DNA of 64,000 nucleotides from Neorhizobium vignae (lineage in GTDB: Bacteria > Pseudomonadota > Alphaproteobacteria > Rhizobiales > Rhizobiaceae), in assembly GCF_000732195.1 (NCBI RefSeq), contig NZ_JNNU01000002.1:1-64000 (forward strand), written 5' to 3'. Position numbers and translations under genes: made by a program. This document shows, piece after piece, positions 16,199-24,963 of the stretch (positions are counted from its first letter, which is position 1; each line of letters begins with the position of its first letter). The notes below the pieces were generated by a model. It worked only from the letters and a program-made list of their open reading frames with translations. It was not told the DNA's origin and did no database searches.

Positions 16199-16687
16199 TC
16201 AGGGGATTTCGGCCGGACCGACGACGATCGGCAGCTGGTTCAGGCCAAGGGTGAAGCGCTCGAGCTCGAAGTCATCGGACCCGCCGCCGGGATACAGCGG
16301 CCCGGAGACGACACCGCGGCTGTAGATGATCGTGTTGGTATGATCGGCATCGGGCTTGTCATTCCGCTCGATCTTGATCGCCATGTTGTTCTGATTGAGC
16401 GGGTCACCGAACGTGCGAAGGATCACCTGGCCGGCGTCGTCAAAGACAGATGCGACCTCGATAACAGGGTCGCCGGCGTTGGCCGTGCCCTTTTGCTTCT
16501 GCGTGACCGCCTCGTCCAGCGTGTTGTAGCTGTTCATGGTGGAGTTCGCGCCGAAGTCACCGACGTTACCCACCTTCCCGACTTGAACCCAAGTGAGCGC
16601 AGCGAATGTGCTTGCGATGAGGTCATCATTTTGGGCGGTGGCGCAAACGAACACCTTCGTGCCCTTCTTAGTTGCCTTGTTTGCCAT
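16199..16687 (-). CDS. Major tail tube protein
   Basis: 162 residues, beta-rich, beginning MANKATKKGTKVFVC and containing WVQVGKVGNVGDFG, a pattern of siphovirus tail-tube subunits, with an Asp-rich variable centre and a C-terminal VVGPAEIP. It stands between the tail terminator and the tail chaperone genes, the usual order. It would polymerise as stacked rings around the tape measure. Confidence 0.82.
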   Translation of the reverse strand: MANKATKKGTKVFVCATAQNDDLIASTFAALTWVQVGKVGNVGDFGANSTMNSYNTLDEAVTQKQKGTANAGDPVIEVASVFDDAGQVILRTFGDPLNQNNMAIKIERNDKPDADHTNTIIYSRGVVSGPLYPGGGSDDFELERFTLGLNQLPIVVGPAEIP

Positions 16688-16688
16688 T

Positions 16689-17114
16689 TCAGGTCTCCGG
16701 TTCGAAGGCGATGTAGGGGATGGAGACCGGGATGTTCATCCGGTCCTCGTCCTTGATCGGGCGGGATGCCCAGGGCTCGCTGCTGATCGTGATTTTCACG
16801 CCAGAGGCGAATATCGTCTGGTTCTTGAAGCGGCTGATGACCTGGTCTGCGACTTCCTGGGCATCGATGATGGCGGAGCCCAGCGGCCACATGACGCTCA
16901 CCTGTGCCAAGCCGACCTTCTCCTGCGGGTCGTCGCCCATCGTCACCTGACGGGTTCGGTTCGGCATAAAGTCGAACTTCAGGTACTTGGCCGGCTTGGT
17001 CTGCCCCGTCGGCGGGAAAGTGATTCCTGGCGTTGAGATCGGCAGAGCCGCAGGTAAGCCCTCCAGCCGCGTGAGCAGCGCAGCAAAGATTATTGCGTCT
17101 GTACCCGTCGCCAT
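16689..17114 (-). CDS. Tail terminator protein (gpU-like)
   Basis: 141 residues with an N-terminal helix (AIIFAALLTRLEGLP), a central beta region, and LAQVSVMWPLGSAIIDAQEVADQVISRF, typical of DUF4128/gpU-like tail terminators that cap the tail and join it to the head. It directly precedes the tail-tube gene with one base between stop and start. Assignment rests on position and general pattern. Confidence 0.72.
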   Translation of the reverse strand: MATGTDAIIFAALLTRLEGLPAALPISTPGITFPPTGQTKPAKYLKFDFMPNRTRQVTMGDDPQEKVGLAQVSVMWPLGSAIIDAQEVADQVISRFKNQTIFASGVKITISSEPWASRPIKDEDRMNIPVSIPYIAFEPET

Positions 17115-17127
17115 GTACCGATACCCT

Positions 17128-17346
17128 ATGTCAGAAAAGCCGCCCCTATCGGACCGCGATGTTCATGAAGCGTTGCATAACGCGTGGCTGATGCTGGCCA
17201 ACGAGGAAGGCGCGACCGAGTACGGCAACAACACCCTGAAGGCGGCCCGCCTGTCCCTGTTTACCTTCCAGATGACCATGATGATGAAGATGGAAGGGTC
17301 TACAGAAGACCAAATGCCTTCCCCACCTTCTCCGCATTCCGGTTGA
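17128..17346 (+). CDS. Possible small plus-strand moron
   Basis: 72 residues from the ATG at 17128 (MSEKPPLSDRDVHEALHNAW). It fills a 185-bp gap in the minus-strand coding and overlaps the 3' end of the minus-strand gene at 17300-17749 by 47 bp, the same tail-to-tail pattern as the other plus-strand small genes in this operon. The first 55 residues look like ordinary protein; the last dozen are Pro/Ser-rich. No good ribosome site is seen, so the call is tentative. Confidence 0.45.
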   Translation: MSEKPPLSDRDVHEALHNAWLMLANEEGATEYGNNTLKAARLSLFTFQMTMMMKMEGSTEDQMPSPPSPHSG

Positions 17347-17749
17347 CGTGGACGCTCCAGTTCTGGACCGCTCCACGGACGAAGCCAGCCGGCGCGCGTC
17401 CATTCGCGCCATACTCCTGATGCCCCGCGTAGGCAGCCGTGTATCCAAAATAGAGGTCATCCTCTAAGGATGATCCCGCGATGATTGCCTCGATCGTGCC
17501 GAAGTCGAAGCTGTAGGTTCGGCCATCGACCGGCTGCGCGCCCGGGTTGATTCGTGGCATTGTCGCCGTGGATGCCATGAGCGAAGCCCACAGGAAGCCG
17601 GTATCGAAAGGCAGTCGGCCGCCTTCGCTGTCCAGCGTCTGCATTTCCTTCACGACGTCGGCGGCGCTTTGGTTCCTGACCGCTTCGACGGCCTCCGGCA
17701 CTTTGTCCGCCCAGCCTGCCACGGCCGCAGAGAACGAGAGCGTTGCCAT
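17300..17749 (-). CDS. Head-tail joining / minor tail protein (HK97 gp10-like)
   Basis: 149 residues with features of the HK97 gp10 family: an N-terminal helix (WADKVPEAVEAVRNQSAADVVKEM), the segment LPFDTGFLWASLMAS, and a C-terminal AAYAGHQEYGANGRAPAGFVRGAV. The HQEYG.....P..F motif is characteristic. These proteins join the neck to the tail. It starts by overlapping the stop of the MuF-like gene by one base. Confidence 0.8.
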   Translation of the reverse strand: MATLSFSAAVAGWADKVPEAVEAVRNQSAADVVKEMQTLDSEGGRLPFDTGFLWASLMASTATMPRINPGAQPVDGRTYSFDFGTIEAIIAGSSLEDDLYFGYTAAYAGHQEYGANGRAPAGFVRGAVQNWSVHVNRNAEKVGKAFGLL

Positions 17750-18798
17750 CAGGCGGCCCTCGCCCTGTAGCGGCGAAGCCCGGCCGCGATGTAGTCGATG
17801 TCATATTCCATTCGGCATTTGCATCCAATGCGATGACGGGCCGGCGCCTTCGGATCGTGCGGGTACATCAGCGCCGTACCGTCCGGCGCGATGAACGGCA
17901 TGTCGATCGGGACGCCCGCCTCACGGGATTGCGCGGCGAGCTTCAGGTGTTGAAGCCGAGGATGCTCGGATCCGGAATGCTTCCACTTCTTGGTGACTTC
18001 CGCCGCTGTTATCTTCCCGGCATCGATCTGCTGGCGGACGGCATTATCGCGCACCGAAAACAGTGCCGTCCTGGTTTCCTCAAGTCCGATCATCTCGCCC
18101 CGCAGCTGCAGGTTCTTGTCCGACAGTCGGCCGATGATCTTGCCGACCATGGCGGCATCAACCGCCCTGCCCTCACGGATCGCCTTGGCGACGGTCCGGT
18201 CAAAGCGCCTGTCCCGCGTCTTTAGGTCGAGATAGGAGCGCATTCCGTCGACATCGCCCGACAGAAGGTTCTCGCGGGCGCGGCCGATGAATTCCACCTG
18301 GCGTGACGTTAGCCCAATTGTGCCCCCCTCGCGCCGGCCTGTGACCCGGTTGACCCGGCCGATCACGTCGAGCGCCGTGGAGGTCGGGTTCCTTCCCTGC
18401 GACAGGCCTGCCTCGAAAGCAGTCCTCAACGCCAGCCTCTGGTCTTGGGTGATGTTCGTCACCAGTGTCGAAGACTGCTCTCTGATCAGCCACTCTGCTT
18501 CCAGGTTGCGAACGCCGAACTGAAACAGCACCCTCGTCCCGTCCGGCGCCACCAGCGACGGCAGGCTCTGGACCATATTGATACCGCCCGCGTTGAACGC
18601 TTCGCGGAGTGACATCTCCAAGGCTGCGAAGGCTTCTGGCTCGAACTGCACAGCAGCCACCGCGCCCGCAATATCACCGCGCTCGAGCCGCTCCACGATC
18701 GTATTAAGCACGACGGACGACCGGATGGCTTCAATTGCTTCCCTGAACGCGGCTGCGACTTTCGGCTCATACTGAGCGAGCAGTTCCTCGTAGGTCAC
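17749..18798 (-). CDS. MuF-like minor capsid / head morphogenesis protein
   Basis: 349 residues. The N-terminal two-thirds is helical; the C-terminal ~120 residues contain the phage Mu F / SPP1 gp7-type domain with WKHSGSEHPRLQHLKL, GVPIDMPFIAPDG and the terminal HRIGCKCRMEYD, whose His/Cys residues are typical of this domain and probably bind metal. In many phages this gene follows the portal directly; here it lies among the neck genes, 2.5 kb after the capsid gene. It is thought to act in head assembly or to be ejected with DNA. Confidence 0.82.
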   Translation of the reverse strand: MTYEELLAQYEPKVAAAFREAIEAIRSSVVLNTIVERLERGDIAGAVAAVQFEPEAFAALEMSLREAFNAGGINMVQSLPSLVAPDGTRVLFQFGVRNLEAEWLIREQSSTLVTNITQDQRLALRTAFEAGLSQGRNPTSTALDVIGRVNRVTGRREGGTIGLTSRQVEFIGRARENLLSGDVDGMRSYLDLKTRDRRFDRTVAKAIREGRAVDAAMVGKIIGRLSDKNLQLRGEMIGLEETRTALFSVRDNAVRQQIDAGKITAAEVTKKWKHSGSEHPRLQHLKLAAQSREAGVPIDMPFIAPDGTALMYPHDPKAPARHRIGCKCRMEYDIDYIAAGLRRYRARAA

Positions 18799-19157
18799 GT
18801 CAGACGCCCTTGGACGATGAAGACGACATTCGTGATGCCGTCGTAGTTGTTCGGGTCCCCGGCGATGACGTGGTAGGTCACGTCGCCGGCGGAGACGATA
18901 TCCCCAGGGGCCGGCACGATCGCGAGGCCGACGGACGAGATGTAGACCTGCCGGTCCGCCGTCGTGATGTTCGTGCCATCGATGTACCGCTGGTCATAGG
19001 TCATCGGCACGAGCTTGGCCGGGTGCGCGGTTTTCGTGCCGTCGCCACCCTCGACGGGGTCGGGAGGCGTGATGCGCGTGACGGTGCCCGGTTGGCCGTA
19101 TTTCTCAATCAGCCGGTTCGCGGTGGCCTGCAGGCGGGCATAGATCGGGTTAGGCAT
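18795..19157 (-). CDS. Neck / head-closure protein
   Basis: 120 residues from the ATG at 19157 behind GAGGTG. Begins MPNPIYARLQATANRLIEKYG and contains a beta-rich half with a VYISSVGLAIVPAPGDIVSAGDVTYHVI stretch, matching head-closure/stopper proteins of siphoviruses (HK97 gp7 or SPP1 gp16 type). It overlaps the MuF-like gene start by 4 bp. The assignment is by pattern and place in the neck cluster. Confidence 0.68.
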   Translation of the reverse strand: MPNPIYARLQATANRLIEKYGQPGTVTRITPPDPVEGGDGTKTAHPAKLVPMTYDQRYIDGTNITTADRQVYISSVGLAIVPAPGDIVSAGDVTYHVIAGDPNNYDGITNVVFIVQGRLT

Positions 19158-19222
19158 TCGCACCTCGCGAGGAACAATGACAGCTAGCTTCTGTTGTGAC
19201 CAGCAAACCACAGGAGATTGCG

Positions 19223-19363
19223 ATGACAGAGAAGAAGCCAGACAAGACGAGTGACGATGCGCGCACTGGCAAAGACGCGGACAAGAACCGTGAGGAACTT
19301 GTGAAGACGGCCGAAAAGGGCATGAAGGACGCCACTGGTGATTTGCCCAAGGGCGACGTCTAA
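19223..19363 (+). CDS. Highly charged 46-residue moron peptide
   Basis: ATG at 19223 follows CAGGAG. The product is 46 residues, about half Lys, Asp, Glu or Arg, with no hydrophobic core (MTEKKPDKTSDDARTGKDAD at the start), so it is probably disordered. It occupies the gap between two minus-strand neck genes on the opposite strand. Similar small charged peptides are common in rhizobial genomes; function unknown. Confidence 0.62.
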   Translation: MTEKKPDKTSDDARTGKDADKNREELVKTAEKGMKDATGDLPKGDV

Positions 19364-19428
19364 CTACCAAGGTCCCGGGCAGGCACGGCATCAGAAACGG
19401 CCACAGAAGCCCCTCAATAACCAGCAAG

Positions 19429-19938
19429 TCAGTAGCGGACCAGGGCAGCTACTGATGTGTTGCCCGGGGGGGCGACAAGGACGTTGTGTAAGATGCCGTC
19501 GATAAGTGCGTAGGTCGGCTTAGGAGTGATTGTAGAAGCGGCCTGGTATTCCGTCTCTTCTTCGATCGATCCTACCTTCACGCGTTCCGCCTTAATTTGA
19601 AGTCTGCCATCGAAGTCTGGCGCCAGTGAATCCGGCTTTGCCAGCTCGCGCAGCGCAGCTTCATATGCAGCTTCTTCGATCTCGGGCGGGACTTCATCGG
19701 CGGCGATCTCGTCGCCTGCCGCATCGACGGCATCAGTGCGTGGCCACTCCCGCAACTGGGTGCGACCGCCAATTTTCTTGCCGCTGAACCGCGAACGGTA
19801 CGTGTTGTCGATCCAGACGGAAGCCCGGAGCAGGGCCGCCTGCCGATCTTCGTCTCCGCCGGTCGCAGCCCAAGTTGTGTTCGCTCGTGCTTGGTGGTAG
19901 GCGAGCGCCCCTGCCAGCGTCCCATAGTGGTCAGGCAT
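19429..19938 (-). CDS. Head-tail adaptor protein (DnaT-like connector family)
   Basis: 169 residues from the ATG at 19938, which has AGAGGTGA upstream. It begins MPDHYGTLAGALAYHQARAN and contains LLRASVWIDNTYRSRFSG and KLGGRTQLREWPRTDA-like (here KIGGRTQLREWPRTDA), a hallmark of the phage head-tail connector family often called DnaT-like. A helical EEAAYEAALRELAK segment follows. It would form a ring below the portal. Confidence 0.78.
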   Translation of the reverse strand: MPDHYGTLAGALAYHQARANTTWAATGGDEDRQAALLRASVWIDNTYRSRFSGKKIGGRTQLREWPRTDAVDAAGDEIAADEVPPEIEEAAYEAALRELAKPDSLAPDFDGRLQIKAERVKVGSIEEETEYQAASTITPKPTYALIDGILHNVLVAPPGNTSVAALVRY

Positions 19939-20141
19939 CAGTTCACCTCTGCTGGTTGGAACGCCAGAAGATCGACCGTTAGCCACTGATCATCCGCCAG
20001 CTTAACGACAGCGGAGATGGCGGTCGCTACGTCGTCAGTCTCGTTGCCTTCGGCATCGAACAAGTTGGTTATGTGCCCCACCCGGCCGTCAGCAGCGAGA
20101 GCTACCCGGCCGGAGCAGTTGATGGCCTCGATCTCGGTCAT
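19938..20141 (-). CDS. Small hypothetical head-operon protein
   Basis: 67 residues, acidic, beginning MTEIEAINCSGRVALAADGRV and with a short beta-type VVKLADDQWLTVDLL segment. Its stop overlaps the start of the connector gene (ATGA), suggesting translational coupling. Comparable small proteins with a basic-then-acidic pattern occur before the connector gene in rhizobial siphophages; no function is known to me. Confidence 0.6.
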   Translation of the reverse strand: MTEIEAINCSGRVALAADGRVGHITNLFDAEGNETDDVATAISAVVKLADDQWLTVDLLAFQPAEVN

Positions 20142-20288
20142 GCGATCGTCTGAACGCTAGCCACCTCAGTGGCGTGTAAAGGGGAGGCGCAACCGCCGTT
20201 AATGATCCCGGAAGAATCCGCGTGGACTTACATCAAGTACAGTGCAAGAAGGATCAGCACGTAACTCACACCCTCCTGAGGTCAGAAC

Positions 20289-20633
20289 ATGAAGATCAAT
20301 CGCATTCGCTTTCTTTTTGCAGCTGCCGCTTGCAGTATCGCTTGGAGTGGTTTGATGACCACTGCCGTCCAAGCGGAAGAGTTCTCTTTCACAGCCACCA
20401 ACGGCACAAAATCTGCTGTTACCAAAGTACTTGTCTCTCAGGACAAGAAGGACTGGGGATACTTCGACATTGGCAGCGGCATCAAGCCAGGTACCACAGT
20501 AGATCTGGTATGGGACAAAAGCACAAATAGCGAAAGCTGCACTCAATGGGTCAAGGCAAACTTTGCCGATGGTAGCGAGTCTGAACCTGCCAAGTTCGAT
20601 TTCTGCGAAGATCGACTTGAGATCGAGTTCTAA
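20289..20633 (+). CDS. Secreted periplasmic moron protein
   Basis: 114 residues with a clear Sec signal peptide (basic MKINRIR, hydrophobic core, cut near AVQA-EE at about residue 29). The mature ~85 residues are beta-type with two cysteines (ESCTQW and FDFCED) that can form a disulfide, and a TNGTKSAVTKVLVSQDKKDW pattern seen in small periplasmic proteins of proteobacteria. It lies antisense within the head operon with a strong hairpin just behind. CCTGAGG precedes the ATG. Probably a lysogenic-conversion gene. Confidence 0.75.
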   Translation: MKINRIRFLFAAAACSIAWSGLMTTAVQAEEFSFTATNGTKSAVTKVLVSQDKKDWGYFDIGSGIKPGTTVDLVWDKSTNSESCTQWVKANFADGSESEPAKFDFCEDRLEIEF

Positions 20634-20655
20634 ATTTACATAGGCCATGGTGACC

Positions 20656-20680
20656 GGTGACCGCCTCAAGGGCGGTCACC
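20656..20680. terminator. Strong hairpin behind the secreted moron
   Basis: Perfect 10-bp stem GGTGACCGCC (20656-20665) with GGCGGTCACC (20671-20680), five-base loop, 22 bp after the stop of the plus-strand moron and 37 bp after the end of the minus-strand gene at 20717. No U-tract on either strand. Its position between convergent ends suggests a bidirectional transcription barrier. Confidence 0.5.
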
Positions 20681-20716
20681 ATGCGCTTGTAAATCAGCGT
20701 CACGGGAGCTTTTGCC

Positions 20717-21307
20717 TCAGCCCCGACGCTTCAACTCTGCCTCGATTGCAGCATTAGCTTCCTCGCCATTGCTGATCGGTTTGTCGCTGAGCTTTGACGC
20801 GAGGGAGCGTCGCTCCTGCCAGGTGAGATCGCGCCAGCCGTCGGGGATTGTCACGTCACCGCTGGCATCGGATGCACTAGCACCCCCGATCTCACCGCCC
20901 ACGATCTGGTCAGCAACAAGCTTCTGCGCACCGGGGGTAATGGCCTCGCCCGCCTGCTCGATCGTCTGCGCCGGCTTCCCGGTTGAGACATCGGTATTGC
21001 TGGCCTTGATGCCTATGCCGCCGACGGCTGCGACTTCCGCGTTCGCTGCGAAGTTGCCTTCGCTATCAGCGAGAAGCTGTGCAGTGCCTTCCGGATCGGG
21101 CTTGGCAGGTTCGATTTCAGCCAAGGCGACCGAGGATCGGCGAGCCGCCTTTTCAGCCTGCTCCGCCATCTTGTCGAAAGCGGATGCCAAACGATCCATG
21201 GCTGTACCACCTGCCCGATTGGCACGTGACCGGAGGATCTGTGCGCGGCTTTCATCGCGGCGAGCGATCGCCTCCGCCAGAAGCGGATCATTTTCATGAT
21301 CAGTCAT
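20717..21307 (-). CDS. Hypothetical head-operon protein
   Basis: 196 residues: a helical charged N-terminal third (residues 1-65, Arg/Glu-rich), a Gly/Ala/Asp-rich middle, and a C-terminal DGWRDLTWQERRSLASKLS....I.NGEEANAAIEAELKRRG segment that resembles small helical binding modules in phage head proteins. It lies directly downstream of the major capsid gene (51 bp). It may be a decoration or assembly factor; no family recognised. Confidence 0.6.
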   Translation of the reverse strand: MTDHENDPLLAEAIARRDESRAQILRSRANRAGGTAMDRLASAFDKMAEQAEKAARRSSVALAEIEPAKPDPEGTAQLLADSEGNFAANAEVAAVGGIGIKASNTDVSTGKPAQTIEQAGEAITPGAQKLVADQIVGGEIGGASASDASGDVTIPDGWRDLTWQERRSLASKLSDKPISNGEEANAAIEAELKRRG

Positions 21308-21358
21308 GATACTTCTCCAGATTGAGGATGAGATGGAGAGGGGCCGAAACCCCTACCC

Positions 21359-22363
21359 TCAGCCGTTCGTAACCACGGCCACCATGCGGACGAGCTTCGG
21401 GTCGTAGACCCGCGTCCAGTTGGTACCGGTGGCGAGTTCGGCGTCGGTAACACCGGAAGCCGAAGCGGGCGTACCGCTGAAAGAAACGCCGCGGGGGTGC
21501 ATTACCCAGTGGCGGCGGTACCATACCGTCTCCACGCCCTCGCCGTTGCCGGCAGAGGGAGCGCTGTCCAACTCCACGGGCTTCTTCGGGCCGCCCTCGC
21601 CGGTGGCTTCGGCATAACCGATTGCGCCATTGCCGAAGAGGTAGGACGTGTACTTGAAGCCCGAGGTGGTGCCGGCTTCACGCGGGCACTGATCGGACAC
21701 GTAGACGACCTTGTCGTCCCACATGTCGAAGTCGAGGCCCGTTGCCGGATCCTTGAACTTCTCGATCGCGCGGGCAGCGCGGAGATTGTAGAACACCCGC
21801 GAGTGCATGAGCACTGCCGAAAGGGTCGTGCCATACTCGCCGAGCAGAGCATAGGCATTCGCTGCCACCTCTGCGTCGAGATTGACAGGCGTGGTCGCGC
21901 CGTCTTCGGAAGCTACGTTCAGCACATTACCCGCCATGCCCGAAGAGGCAAAGACGCCCTTCATCTGCTGACCCATGATGCGCTGTTCTTCCCGCACCCA
22001 GTATTCAGCAATGAGCTGAGCCACCGCGTCTAGCGGATCCTCCGCCAGCATGGAGGCGACGAGGTTTGCCGACTGCCAGCCGTTGTTTCGGCGGATTTTC
22101 CGGGCCATATCCTGGCCCTGCGTCAGCTTGTTTGGCGTGGCATTCTGTGCCGGATCGTCCGTCGAGACGTTCGAGTTGCCGGTCAGGTCATTCCAGAAGG
22201 GCATCTGGACGAGATCGCCAGGACCATTGGCGAAGCGCTGAAGCTCGCCATCGGTGGAAACGATCGGGGAATTGCGAATACGCGAAAGCTGCGCAATGCG
22301 CTGGATCGTCGTGGGGAGGAAGAGCGGGCCATAGATGACGTCGCTCAGGCGGGTCGTTGCCAT
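21359..22363 (-). CDS. Major capsid protein
   Basis: 334 residues of a phage coat-protein family with HK97-like fold: N-terminal LSDVIYGPLFLPTTIQRIAQLSRI..SPIV, a central EYWVREEQRIMGQQMKGVFASS segment, VLMHSRVFYNLRAARAIEKF, and a C-terminal beta domain ending VRMVAVVTNG. AGGAGCC precedes the ATG at 22363. It follows a scaffold-like gene and precedes the neck genes, as expected. No maturation protease gene was seen, which agrees with a separate scaffold. Confidence 0.85.
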   Translation of the reverse strand: MATTRLSDVIYGPLFLPTTIQRIAQLSRIRNSPIVSTDGELQRFANGPGDLVQMPFWNDLTGNSNVSTDDPAQNATPNKLTQGQDMARKIRRNNGWQSANLVASMLAEDPLDAVAQLIAEYWVREEQRIMGQQMKGVFASSGMAGNVLNVASEDGATTPVNLDAEVAANAYALLGEYGTTLSAVLMHSRVFYNLRAARAIEKFKDPATGLDFDMWDDKVVYVSDQCPREAGTTSGFKYTSYLFGNGAIGYAEATGEGGPKKPVELDSAPSAGNGEGVETVWYRRHWVMHPRGVSFSGTPASASGVTDAELATGTNWTRVYDPKLVRMVAVVTNG

Positions 22364-22460
22364 TGCAAGGCTCCTGTCGTTTGGAGGGTGTGGGGTGCTT
22401 TAGGTTCGGCCACCCCACTGGGCATGGCCTTGCGATTGTTGGCGCCACTGGCGCCGGGCA

Positions 22461-23243
22461 TTACCAGTACGGCTTTACGCCGACCGCCTCTGCCATCTGT
22501 CTGGCTTTGGCGTCGTTCTGGACGATCAGCTCCTGCTGCTTCGTCCGGTTGGGAGTCTTCGGGTCGAACGGATTATCGGTAAAGCGCTTGCCGTCACCGC
22601 CTTTGGCGTCGCCGCCGGTGGCTTTGGCGACGAAAGGCTTGCCCTCGTCCAGGCTTGCCCAAGTTCGGACGTAGTCGGTCAGCGGCGTGCGGTCGTTCAC
22701 GCCGTCATCGGCAAAGACTTGGATCGCCTCATCGTCTTCAACGAGCTTGATCTGGCCCTTCTCCTTCAGGAGCGCCTTGGCTGCCGGAAGGTAGGTCTTG
22801 TCGATTCCCGCCTCCAGAAGCGCTTTCGTCAGGCCGTCGTCGACCATCACACGGCGGAGGGTCGTGTCCAGCTTGTTGGCGCGCGCCTCCAGCTTTTCGC
22901 GATCCTTTGCGAATTTGGCCTCCAGCTGCGTCTTCTGGGCCGCGAGCCGCTCCTCGACCTTCGGAGGCTCCTTGCCTTCTGCCTGGGTGCGGAGAGTTTC
23001 GTAGGCATCGGAGTCGAAGTCTTCCGGCAGGCCTTCCAGCCGGCTTTCGGCGGCCGTGAGCTTGTCACTGAGTGCGCGCTTTTCACCGCGGACGCGATCG
23101 AGCGCGGCCTTGAGCGCAGCGGCGCCGGGATGGCTTTCGATACCTTCTACAACGAGAATAAACTTGCCGTCCTTCTCCTCGTAGAGCGAGCGATACTGCT
23201 CCTCAACACTGTCGAGGCTGTCGATAATTGCTTTAAGGGCCAC
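22461..23243 (-). CDS. Capsid scaffolding protein-like
   Basis: 260 residues starting at GTG 23243, seven bases after AAGGAG; a longer frame from 23282 has no ribosome site. The protein is charged and helical, with a coiled-coil region of about residues 55-135 (RGEKRALSDKLTAAESRLEGL, EERLAAQKTQLEAKFAKDREKLE) and a C-terminal FTDNPFDPKT....QQELI segment. Length, composition and position just upstream of the major capsid gene fit phage scaffolds that guide procapsid assembly and leave before packaging. Confidence 0.75.
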   Translation of the reverse strand: MALKAIIDSLDSVEEQYRSLYEEKDGKFILVVEGIESHPGAAALKAALDRVRGEKRALSDKLTAAESRLEGLPEDFDSDAYETLRTQAEGKEPPKVEERLAAQKTQLEAKFAKDREKLEARANKLDTTLRRVMVDDGLTKALLEAGIDKTYLPAAKALLKEKGQIKLVEDDEAIQVFADDGVNDRTPLTDYVRTWASLDEGKPFVAKATGGDAKGGDGKRFTDNPFDPKTPNRTKQQELIVQNDAKARQMAEAVGVKPYW

Positions 23244-23283
23244 TGGCCTTCTCCTTGGTGAAGCCCGGTTACTACCGGACATG

Positions 23284-23304
23284 AAAAAGCCGCCTTAAGG
23301 CGGC
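23284..23304 (-). terminator. Terminator between portal and scaffold genes
   Basis: Stem GCCGCC (23289-23294) with GGCGGC (23299-23304), TTAA loop, followed on the minus strand by TTTTT. It lies 40 bp upstream of the scaffold GTG start, so structural genes below it would need read-through, antitermination or another promoter. Confidence 0.62.
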
Positions 23305-23341
23305 GGTAGGTATGCAAAATTTTGGCGATAGCGGAGGCGAG

Positions 23342-23545
23342 ATGCCCAATGATCTCTTTTCACTCATCATCACCTGCGCGATCGCGCTCGTGGTGCTCTG
23401 GCTCGTGTTCTTCGTTTTCCGAAAGCTAATCGGCGTGGTGTTGCTGGTCGCGCTGGCAGTAGGCGTGTGGATTGTTTGGAGCGATCCGGCGGTCCTCCAG
23501 CAATGGGCGGACGCCGTGATGGACTTCGTCTACCGCTATCTCTGA
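23342..23545 (+). CDS. Small membrane moron protein
   Basis: 67 residues from the ATG at 23342 with GGAGGCGAG directly upstream. It has two closely spaced hydrophobic segments (about residues 5-24 and 28-47, e.g. LIGVVLLVALAVGVWIVW) and an amphipathic C-terminus. It is antisense to and overlaps the 3' end of the portal gene by 10 bp. It could be a superinfection-exclusion membrane protein or a pinholin-like protein; holins are otherwise not seen, but its plus-strand isolated position argues against late lysis expression. Confidence 0.68.
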   Translation: MPNDLFSLIITCAIALVVLWLVFFVFRKLIGVVLLVALAVGVWIVWSDPAVLQQWADAVMDFVYRYL

Positions 23546-24918
23546 GGCAGGCCGAGCGCCGCGTTGCGCTCTTCCTCACTTCCGAACCGCTCCTCCTCGA
23601 TAAGCTTCATCTCCGCCTCGTGGTCCCTCTCGGCGCTGGCGATTTCGCCTCGCTGCAGATTCTCGTAGAGCGTCTCGTATGCGATGGCACCGTTCTGCCA
23701 CAGCGATACAAGAGATGCCGCCTGCTCCGGAGTTAGCGTTGCGTCCACGAACGACAGGTTCGGCTTGACGGTTACGGTGTCCGGACCTTGCCCGGTCATG
23801 ACGGCGACGTGTCGCAAGGCCTTCTCCAAGCCTTGCGCACTGGCAAGCGCGATGGAGGTAAGGGTTGCCGTCTCCGCCGCAAAGCGGATCCGCAACGCAT
23901 CGCCGCTCTCTGCTGTCTTATTCTCTGAGCTGTTGAATAACCGTGCCCCAGACTGGGCTGCGTTCTGGCGCTCGTCCTGGATGGCAACACGGTGAGCCGC
24001 GATGCCAGTGCCCGCCGGACCCACGTACTTTACATCGGGCGTTCCCTGCTGATCGCCCTGCTTAATGGAAATGACTGCGCCGGCGCCAACGGCGGAAGGC
24101 GCATCGCCATTGATGACGACAAGCGTCTCCTGCCCCGTCATGAACAGCTGCCAGCGATAATCAGCTGAGAGCTGATAGAGCGCGACCGCCGACCGGGCGA
24201 CGCCGAGCAGTGGCGGCAATTCCGGCGCCAGCGATAGGTCACGAGCTCCCATCACGACAAACGGGATTTCGGCTAGCTTCGCATTGCCCCTGCCCGATGG
24301 AGTCACCTCGCCACCGGCGTTCATAGCCGCGCCGGTGTAAGTCTGGACGGTGTAGCTCCGTTCCTTCATTTCCAGCACACGAAAGCGCTGTTCCCGCTCC
24401 CAGCGAAATCCCTCTCGCCTCAGGCCGCTTTCGTCGAGGACGAACATCGACCGGTCATCGGCCCAGTTGATCAGTGCTTCGGCCGTGTATCCCGCAAGCC
24501 AGGGCAGATCCGAACCCTCCGTGGCAGCGTCAGCCAGCAAGGCATAGCGTCCGGTAGTCAGCAACTCCGCGGTTATACGACGGTGAAGCGCCTCAAGCGG
24601 CAGTCCGTCCTTCGTGGCCTTCTCCCATAGCGGCTGCATCGCAGCCGGCATTTCGATCTGCGCCTCAGTCCTGTGGATCACGCCGACCATGCCGTGAATT
24701 GTCGGATGAACGATCTCCGGGAATTGTGCCCGCTTCTGGTAAGCGTCGTATAGAGCCCGGCCGCCGTCGGCTTGGGCAGAGAAGCCCGAAGGTTGCGGCA
24801 GATAGGCCGTCCCAGCGCCTTTGACTTCCTTCTCTCCGCCCGTCGTGTCGCGCATCAGCGACCATTCATCGGCGCGTTCAAGGTAAGCTGGGTGCTTCGT
24901 CTCGATGGCGTCCGTCAT
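23536..24918 (-). CDS. Portal protein (DUF4055-type)
   Basis: 460 residues from the ATG at 24918 (GAGG upstream). Features of portal proteins of the DUF4055 type: an N-terminal helical region (HPAYLERADEWSLMRDTTGG), a central beta core with YTAEALINWADDR and LRREGFRWEREQ, and a C-terminal helical crown with SGDALRIRFAAETATLTSIA and LERALRH-like helices. It follows the large terminase gene. It forms the dodecameric DNA entry ring of the capsid. Confidence 0.84.
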   Translation of the reverse strand: MTDAIETKHPAYLERADEWSLMRDTTGGEKEVKGAGTAYLPQPSGFSAQADGGRALYDAYQKRAQFPEIVHPTIHGMVGVIHRTEAQIEMPAAMQPLWEKATKDGLPLEALHRRITAELLTTGRYALLADAATEGSDLPWLAGYTAEALINWADDRSMFVLDESGLRREGFRWEREQRFRVLEMKERSYTVQTYTGAAMNAGGEVTPSGRGNAKLAEIPFVVMGARDLSLAPELPPLLGVARSAVALYQLSADYRWQLFMTGQETLVVINGDAPSAVGAGAVISIKQGDQQGTPDVKYVGPAGTGIAAHRVAIQDERQNAAQSGARLFNSSENKTAESGDALRIRFAAETATLTSIALASAQGLEKALRHVAVMTGQGPDTVTVKPNLSFVDATLTPEQAASLVSLWQNGAIAYETLYENLQRGEIASAERDHEAEMKLIEEERFGSEEERNAALGLPQR

Positions 24919-24963
24919 CAGGTTCGAAACCTCGCATAAGCCGGAACAATCCCGGACTGTGGC